Below are positions 15,721 through 19,360 of a DNA stretch of 19,360 nt, one piece after another. The translations under genes were made by a program, and so were the position numbers. How positions within the stretch are numbered: position 1 is the first letter of the stretch; every line of letters begins with the position of its first letter. The notes below the pieces were generated by a model that was not told the DNA's origin, did not search any database, and saw only the letters and a program-made list of their open reading frames with translations. This DNA is from Bacteroidota bacterium (GTDB lineage Bacteria; Bacteroidota; Bacteroidia; UBA7662; CANHCV01), in the NCBI GenBank assembly GCA_027488715.1, contig JAIYBD010000234.1, positions 1-19,360 of the forward strand, read 5' to 3'.

Positions 15721-15770
15721 AAACGTTTATAAACGTAAGTAAACGATTATAAACGTTTAAAAACGGGTAG
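15721..15770. repeat. Five direct AAACG repeats with exact 10-bp period
   Basis: Five adjacent 10-bp units each begin with AAACG: AAACGTTTAT, AAACGTAAGT, AAACGATTAT, AAACGTTTAA and AAACGGGTAG. Units 1 and 4 contain the palindrome AAACGTTT. A 10-bp period puts every core on about the same face of the helix, as expected for cooperative binding of a protein. The array ends 15 bp before the -7 box at 15786, so it could be an operator or activator site. It is too short and regular for a CRISPR array. Confidence 0.65.
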
Positions 15771-15785
15771 TGTAGGAAATTGTGC

Positions 15786-15793
15786 TAATTTTG
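15786..15793 (+). promoter_or_regulatory. -7 promoter box downstream of the AAACG array
   Basis: TAATTTTG matches TAnnTTTG exactly. No TTG stands at the -33 position; that place is taken by the last AAACG unit (15761-15770), which fits a promoter needing an activator bound to the array. The expected start of transcription is near 15800. Confidence 0.4.
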
Positions 15794-15799
15794 GACTTG

Positions 15800-15898
15800 C
15801 GTGAAGGGTGCCCCGACATTCGTTGGGATAAAGCTGGGAGACTTGGTTTACCCTGATTTAAGTTAAAGGGCGTAGTCCCCGATTTGGGTCGGTTTTTT
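15800..15898 (+). ncRNA. Candidate structured small RNA (unrecognised)
   Basis: About 100 nt follow the promoter box and end in TTTTTT (15893-15898). By eye three helices form. CCCGAC/GTTGGG (15812-15817 with 15822-15827) closes an ATTC tetraloop, with one G-T wobble. GGG-A-GACT (15836-15843) pairs with AGTCCCC-type bases 15874-15880, with one bulged A. Inside it, CCCT (15851-15854) pairs with AGGG (15867-15870). The sequence shows no match to signal recognition particle RNA, tmRNA or 6S RNA features that I know. Both ends are estimates. It could also be a decayed mobile-element end or a chance fold. Confidence 0.35.
15879..15898 (+). terminator. Weak Rho-independent terminator at the end of the candidate RNA
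   Basis: CCGA (15879-15882) pairs with TCGG (15889-15892) around the loop TTTGGG and is followed directly by six T residues. The 4-bp stem is short for a terminator, but the T run is in the right place. The bases CC at 15879-15880 are also needed by the longer helix of the candidate RNA, so the two folds compete. Confidence 0.4.
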
Positions 15899-16054
15899 CC
15901 TGCTTTTTTGTTTGACTAATTTTTTTATGTGCAAAAGATTCTTGCTAGAAAATCCATGTTCTTGGTTATTCGAATACTACGGCCATAATTGTAGTTAAAG
16001 CTCTGTTGCTGAATTTGTTGCTATAATTCTTTTTATTTCTCTTACTTACGCCAA

Positions 16055-16087
16055 TTCCATCAGATTTCACGAATCATGTTGATGGAA
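16055..16087 (-). repeat. 8-bp inverted repeat just after the HMG-CoA lyase gene
   Basis: TTCCATCA (16055-16062) and TGATGGAA (16080-16087) are exact reverse complements. An inner GATT/AATC pair (16063-16066 with 16072-16075) can extend the hairpin. It begins 11 bp beyond the stop codon at 16098-16100 on the minus strand and may stabilise or end the mRNA, but no T run follows. Confidence 0.45.
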
Positions 16088-16097
16088 ACGGTTTTCC

Positions 16098-16946
16098 TTA
16101 ACCCAAAAACATACGATTGGCCATCAGCATGGCTTGGCGGTAAGCGTCTTCGTTGATGGGGGGTAAGGCATTCTTTTCGCTTAAAAAGGCAATTACGTTT
16201 TCGGTGGCCATGTTGCCGGTTAATTCGTCCTTCGCCATCGGGCAGCCACCGAATCCCAACAAAGCACTATCGAATCGTTCGCACCCCGCTGCAAAAGCAG
16301 CTTCCATTTTTTCCAACCACGAAAACGGATTGCTGTGCAAATGAACCCCCATTTCATGCTTCGATTTCAAATCATTCAATCCCTCCATCACCTCTTTGAT
16401 GTTCTGCCGATTTGAAACTCCAATGGTATCGCTCACGGCGAAAATCACCGGTCCAATTTCCGAAATTCGGTTCGCCCATTGCTGAACGACTTCCACCGAA
16501 AAATCATCGCCATACGGATTCCCAAAACCCATGCTCAAATACACCACTAAATCTTTTTGAGCGGCATTCGTCATTTCCAAAATCCCTGCAATGCGCTCCA
16601 GGGCCTCTTCTTGAGACGCATGCGTATTGCGCATTTGAAATTCTGGCGAAACACTGAACGGAAATCCTAAAACCCGAATCCCTTCAAAACCACAAGCTGT
16701 TTCAGCTCCGCGTTCGTTTCCTACAATGGCCAACAATTTTGTTTTGCTGTTTTTCCAATTTAATTTTTCGTAAACCTCCGCCGTATCCGCCATTTGCGGG
16801 ATGGCCTTGCGAGAAACAAAACTTCCGAAATCCAAGGTGTCGAACCCCACTTCCAGCAGCATATTCAAGTATTCTACCTTTTCAGCCGTAGGAATGAGGC
16901 GGGAAAAACCCTGCATGGCATCGCGTGGACATTCAACAAGTTTCAT
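16098..16946 (-). CDS. Hydroxymethylglutaryl-CoA lyase
   Basis: Cytoplasmic DRE-TIM barrel enzyme that cleaves 3-hydroxy-3-methylglutaryl-CoA into acetoacetate and acetyl-CoA, the last step of leucine breakdown. The 282 residues are close to the bacterial norm. Visible key residues: ECPRDAMQG at 5-13 with the catalytic Arg8 and metal-binding Asp9; FVSRKAIPQM (43-52) matching the family FVSPKxxPQM; VHLHSNP (201-207) with metal-ligand His202 and His204; and GFGGCPMAK (231-239) with the active-site loop Cys235, followed by TGNMATENV (243-251). Related lyases (citramalate synthase, homocitrate synthase) lack the GGCPxA loop, so the call is firm. It is divergent from the DUF349 gene with 85 bp between them, and other leucine-degradation genes are not in the window. 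Confidence 0.94.
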   Translation of the reverse strand: MKLVECPRDAMQGFSRLIPTAEKVEYLNMLLEVGFDTLDFGSFVSRKAIPQMADTAEVYEKLNWKNSKTKLLAIVGNERGAETACGFEGIRVLGFPFSVSPEFQMRNTHASQEEALERIAGILEMTNAAQKDLVVYLSMGFGNPYGDDFSVEVVQQWANRISEIGPVIFAVSDTIGVSNRQNIKEVMEGLNDLKSKHEMGVHLHSNPFSWLEKMEAAFAAGCERFDSALLGFGGCPMAKDELTGNMATENVIAFLSEKNALPPINEDAYRQAMLMANRMFLG

Positions 16947-16972
16947 TTTTTTTCTTTGGAATGATGATGGAG

Positions 16973-16980
16973 CAAAATTA
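16973..16980 (-). promoter_or_regulatory. Probable -7 box of the HMG-CoA lyase gene
   Basis: On the minus strand TAATTTTG matches TAnnTTTG exactly and ends 26 bp before the ATG at 16946. No TTG at -33 was recognised. It lies in the 85-bp divergent region shared with the DUF349 gene. Confidence 0.45.
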
Positions 16981-16996
16981 CCTCAAATTTCTGTAT

Positions 16997-17004
16997 TATT
17001 TTCG
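16997..17004 (+). promoter_or_regulatory. Possible -7 box of the DUF349 gene
   Basis: TATTTTCG matches the TAnnTTCG variant also seen before lipA and ends 27 bp before the ATG at 17032. No -33 element is evident. Confidence 0.35.
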
Positions 17005-17031
17005 CCGGAAAATTATTCTAAACCTCCCGTT

Positions 17032-19131
17032 ATGAACGAGAACCTCAACGAAAATGAGATGGAAAACATCTCCCAAAATCAGCCTGAAGCTGATCTTCCT
17101 CAAAATTCAGTGGAAACCCCAGCTGAATCCATGGTTGAACCTACTGAAACCCCTGCTGAAGAAACTGTAGCAGAAGTTTTGGAAGAAGAAGCACCAACCG
17201 AAGATGTGGTTGCTGAAGCCCCTGTAAACATAGTTCAAGAAGAAACCTCTACGGAAGAAGTGCTTGCCGAAGCGCCTTCCAATGAAATCGCAGAGGAAAT
17301 TCAAGTAGAAGAAAACGCTGTCACAGAAACGGTAGCAGTAACCGAAGAAGTAGAAACCATTGCCGATGATGACGAACACGGCTTGGCCGAATTTGCTGAA
17401 GCTGCAAACGACGATGCCGATTTGGAATCGAAGACCAAAAAGGAGTTGTTGGATGAATTTTACACGGTAACCAAAGACGGAAATCCACTCGACGCCCGTG
17501 CTCGCGTAAACCGATTGAAAAACATCCTGTTGGATCGCTTCAACCACGAGCGTCAACAGCGCCTTCGCGCCTTCATCGATCTTGGTAACTTGGCCGAAGA
17601 CTTCGATAACGTAGATCCCGATAAAGAAAAGTTCGACGGGGCCTTAACGCATTACCGCAATCGTTTGCAAAACGAACGCGACCATCGTGAACGTACCCGA
17701 CAACTCAATAAAAAACAACGCGAGAATCTGATCATCTCCATGCGTCAGGCCCTTACAGCCGAAGATCCGAACGAAGGAATCAACGAGTTCCGTCGCTTGC
17801 AGGATGAATGGCGTCAGATGCCTTCCGTTCCCGGACTTAATGCCCAGGAATTGTGGGATAACTATCATGCCTTGAATGAGAAGTTCTACGATAACTTAAA
17901 AATCAACCGTGAGCTTCGCGATTTGGACATGCAGAAAAATCTGCGTGCTAAATTGGATTTGTGCGATCAGGCCGAATCGCTCATCGTTCATGAAAATATG
18001 GCTGAAGCAAGCCGAAAACTCAATGAATTGTTCGCTCAATGGAAAGAAATTGGCCCGGTTAATCCGGCCCAACGTCAGGAAATTTGGGATCGATTCAAAT
18101 CGGCTTCCGATAAAATTCACGATCGCCGAAAAGAATACATCGATCAATTGGAGCAAGCTCGCGCCAACAATGCCGCATTGAAAACGGCTTTGTGCGAAGC
18201 GGTAGAGGCCATCGCGGCCAATTCCGAAGAGAACAAAAAGAATTGGAAAAACGCTACTGAACAGGTGGAAGCCATCTTTGAACAATGGAAGAAAACCGGT
18301 CCAGCAGCTAAAGAAGAAAATGAAGCCCTTTGGGTACGTTTCAAAGGAGCAAGAAATGTATTTTTCAACGCGAAGAACGATCATTTCCGTTCCGCTCGTC
18401 AAGAGCAAATCAATAACCTGAACCGCAAAAAAGAATTGTGCGTTCACGCTGAAGCATTGATGGATAACAACGATTGGAAAAATACCACCAACGAATACTT
18501 GCGTCTTCAGGCTGAATGGAAGAAAATTGGTCCCGTTCCCCGCGAACAATCCGACGAAATTTGGAAACGTTTCCGCACCTCTTGCGATTGGTTCTTCCAA
18601 AAGAAAAATGAATATTTCTCCTCTTTGGATTCAGTAAAAGCAGAGAACTACACCAAGAAGTTGGCCTTGATGGAAGAAATCAAAGCCTTCCAAGTTTCCG
18701 AGAATCCTGGAAAAGACATTGAACAATTAAAAGCCTTCCAAAATACCTGGTTCGAATTGGGACAAGTTCCACAAGACAAGCGCGAAGCATTGCAAAATGA
18801 TTACCGTGCTTTGATTGATGGTCACTTCAGCTCCATTAAAATGAATCAGGCAGACAAGCATCGTTTGCAATTCCAGAATCGTTTGGAATCGTTGAAGGAG
18901 TCGGGAGATGGCGCTATGCGCAAAGAAGAGCAAGTTCTTCGTCAGAAAATCGATAAAATTTCGAACGACATCGCTTTGTACGAGAACAACATTCAGTTTT
19001 TTGCCAATAGCAAAAACATCGATGCCCTTCGTGCCGAGGTTGACAAGAAAATTCGGGTGGCTCAGGTCGAAATAGGGCAATTGAAAGATCAGTTGCGCAT
19101 GATTCGTGAAGCCAACAAGAAAGATCAATAA
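17032..19131 (+). CDS. DUF349 repeat protein with long acidic N-terminus
   Basis: 699-residue soluble protein; no signal peptide or membrane segment. Residues 1-130 are low-complexity and rich in Glu, Ala, Pro and Val, with a repeated unit (EEEAPTEDVVAEAP at 51-64, QEETSTEEVLAEAP at 69-82). Five DUF349 helical repeats follow, marked by a W then an I/T-G-P-x-P-type turn: LQDEWRQMPSVPG (256-268), LFAQWKEIGPV (333-343), IFEQWKKTGPA (415-425), LQAEWKKIGPV (492-502) and FQNTWFELGQVP (569-580, degenerate). The end (about 610-699) looks like a coiled coil. The molecular role of DUF349 proteins is not settled. The frame runs further upstream to an ATG at 16801, but that part lies antisense inside the HMG-CoA lyase gene, so 17032 is chosen. 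The TAA stop overlaps the next ATG (TAATG). Confidence 0.9.
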   Translation: MNENLNENEMENISQNQPEADLPQNSVETPAESMVEPTETPAEETVAEVLEEEAPTEDVVAEAPVNIVQEETSTEEVLAEAPSNEIAEEIQVEENAVTETVAVTEEVETIADDDEHGLAEFAEAANDDADLESKTKKELLDEFYTVTKDGNPLDARARVNRLKNILLDRFNHERQQRLRAFIDLGNLAEDFDNVDPDKEKFDGALTHYRNRLQNERDHRERTRQLNKKQRENLIISMRQALTAEDPNEGINEFRRLQDEWRQMPSVPGLNAQELWDNYHALNEKFYDNLKINRELRDLDMQKNLRAKLDLCDQAESLIVHENMAEASRKLNELFAQWKEIGPVNPAQRQEIWDRFKSASDKIHDRRKEYIDQLEQARANNAALKTALCEAVEAIAANSEENKKNWKNATEQVEAIFEQWKKTGPAAKEENEALWVRFKGARNVFFNAKNDHFRSARQEQINNLNRKKELCVHAEALMDNNDWKNTTNEYLRLQAEWKKIGPVPREQSDEIWKRFRTSCDWFFQKKNEYFSSLDSVKAENYTKKLALMEEIKAFQVSENPGKDIEQLKAFQNTWFELGQVPQDKREALQNDYRALIDGHFSSIKMNQADKHRLQFQNRLESLKESGDGAMRKEEQVLRQKIDKISNDIALYENNIQFFANSKNIDALRAEVDKKIRVAQVEIGQLKDQLRMIREANKKDQ

Positions 19132-19360
19132 TGTTTTTCCTACAGGAGGCCCGCATCGATAAGATGATTGTTCACCGCGTTGGCAACAAGGCGAGGGAAG
19201 AGTCGTGCTTTTTTTCGGAACACGTTACGCCTTTGAGCGATGACATCCTTTCCGATTTGTTGCGGGCCTACTTTACAGCTCCTTTCAAAGTAGAAGACTA
19301 CCATCATTTCTATCATCCCGATGACATTGAGTTCAATGCGGTTTTTACCTACGCTCGAAC
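19131..19360 (+). CDS. Nucleoid-associated protein, NA37/NdpA (YejK) family, N-terminal part (3' end outside window)
   Basis: The frame starts at the ATG overlapping the DUF349 stop and stays open to the end of the window, giving 76 full codons. The N-terminus (ARIDKMIVHRVGNKAREE at 7-24, then DDILSDLLRAYFTAPFK at 37-53) matches my recollection of the Bacteroidota branch of the NA37 family, whose E. coli member YejK/NdpA is found with the nucleoid. Function beyond nucleoid association is unclear. The one-base overlap (TAATG) indicates translation coupled to the DUF349 gene, so the two products may act together; that is inference. The rest of the protein (the family is about 330-350 residues) is missing. 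Confidence 0.75.
   Translation, partial: MFFLQEARIDKMIVHRVGNKAREESCFFSEHVTPLSDDILSDLLRAYFTAPFKVEDYHHFYHPDDIEFNAVFTYAR

Larger units (their letters stand above)
15545..16097. other. 553-bp gene-free region with several structured elements
   Basis: No supportable coding sequence is seen on either strand; the open frames are at most a few dozen codons. From left to right it holds a 10-bp inverted repeat (15601-15639), a second inverted repeat (15688-15719), five phased 10-bp AAACG repeats (15721-15770), a -7 promoter box (15786-15793), a possibly structured RNA ending in T6 (about 15800-15898) and an 8-bp inverted repeat after the HMG-CoA lyase gene (16055-16087). Nothing clear was seen in 15900-16050, which is AT-rich. 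Confidence 0.7.

Noticed and set aside
15721..15770. CRISPR array
   Set aside because: Units are only 10 bp and directly adjacent, with no spacers and no cas genes.
15927..15998. A 23-codon open frame with three Cys codons (MCKRFLLENPCSW start)
   Set aside because: Too short to judge, preceded by a T run and without a promoter box; could be a chance frame.
16005..16032. TTGCTG...TATAAT, like an E. coli sigma-70 promoter
   Set aside because: The spacing is too short and the organism appears to use the Bacteroidota-type TAnnTTTG element.
16801..17031. N-terminal extension of the DUF349 protein
   Set aside because: The first 146 bp are antisense to the HMG-CoA lyase coding region and the added residues look random; the ATG at 17032 follows a promoter box.
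17896..18600. Long minus-strand open frame (234 codons) inside the DUF349 gene
   Set aside because: It is the antisense shadow of a well-supported coding sequence and its product is an unnatural Phe-rich string.

Overview
The window looks like chromosomal DNA of a Bacteroidota bacterium, most likely of the Flavobacteriales or a neighbouring order; the exact family cannot be read from it. Three signs support this. Two very large secreted proteins end in type IX secretion (T9SS) type A sorting domains. There is a TonB-dependent receptor and a DUF349 protein of the Bacteroidota kind. Gene starts lack Shine-Dalgarno sequences but repeatedly carry a TAnnTTYG box (Y = T or C), the -7 element of the Bacteroidota primary sigma factor.

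Layout. 1-1485 is the 3' part of a TonB-dependent outer-membrane receptor. 1486-1809 holds a terminator hairpin, a tRNA-Glu on the minus strand and two divergent promoters. 1810-4211 holds pgk (glycolysis), lipA (lipoate synthesis) and a DciA-like DUF721 gene joined to lipA by a TAATG stop/start overlap. Converging on these, and overlapping the DUF721 gene by 8 bp, is a minus-strand two-gene operon (6300 to 4204): an EamA-family transporter followed 3 bp later by ribBA, the bifunctional riboflavin entry enzyme. 6377-15544 is taken up by two tandem paralogous genes 6 bp apart, each coding for a protein of about 1,500 residues: signal peptide, a conserved N-terminal segment, an Asp-box beta-propeller, a PKD-like domain, a MAM or MAM-like domain, CARDB/Ig-like modules and a T9SS sorting domain. 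15545-16097 is a 553-bp gene-free stretch. On the minus strand from 16946 is an HMG-CoA lyase gene. Divergent from it are a DUF349 gene and, joined by a second TAATG overlap, the start of an NA37/NdpA-type nucleoid-associated protein that runs off the window.

Most genes are ordinary housekeeping genes. The parts most worth a second look are these. (1) The gene-free stretch at 15.6-16.1 kb holds five exactly 10-bp-spaced AAACG units directly upstream of a good -7 box, followed by about 100 nt that can fold into several helices and ends in a T6 run. This may be an undescribed regulated small RNA. (2) The giant T9SS paralogue pair has a well conserved front half and a strongly diverged back half. 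(3) The EamA-ribBA pair suggests, but does not prove, a flavin-related transporter. All helices and alignments were done by eye; nothing was computed or searched.
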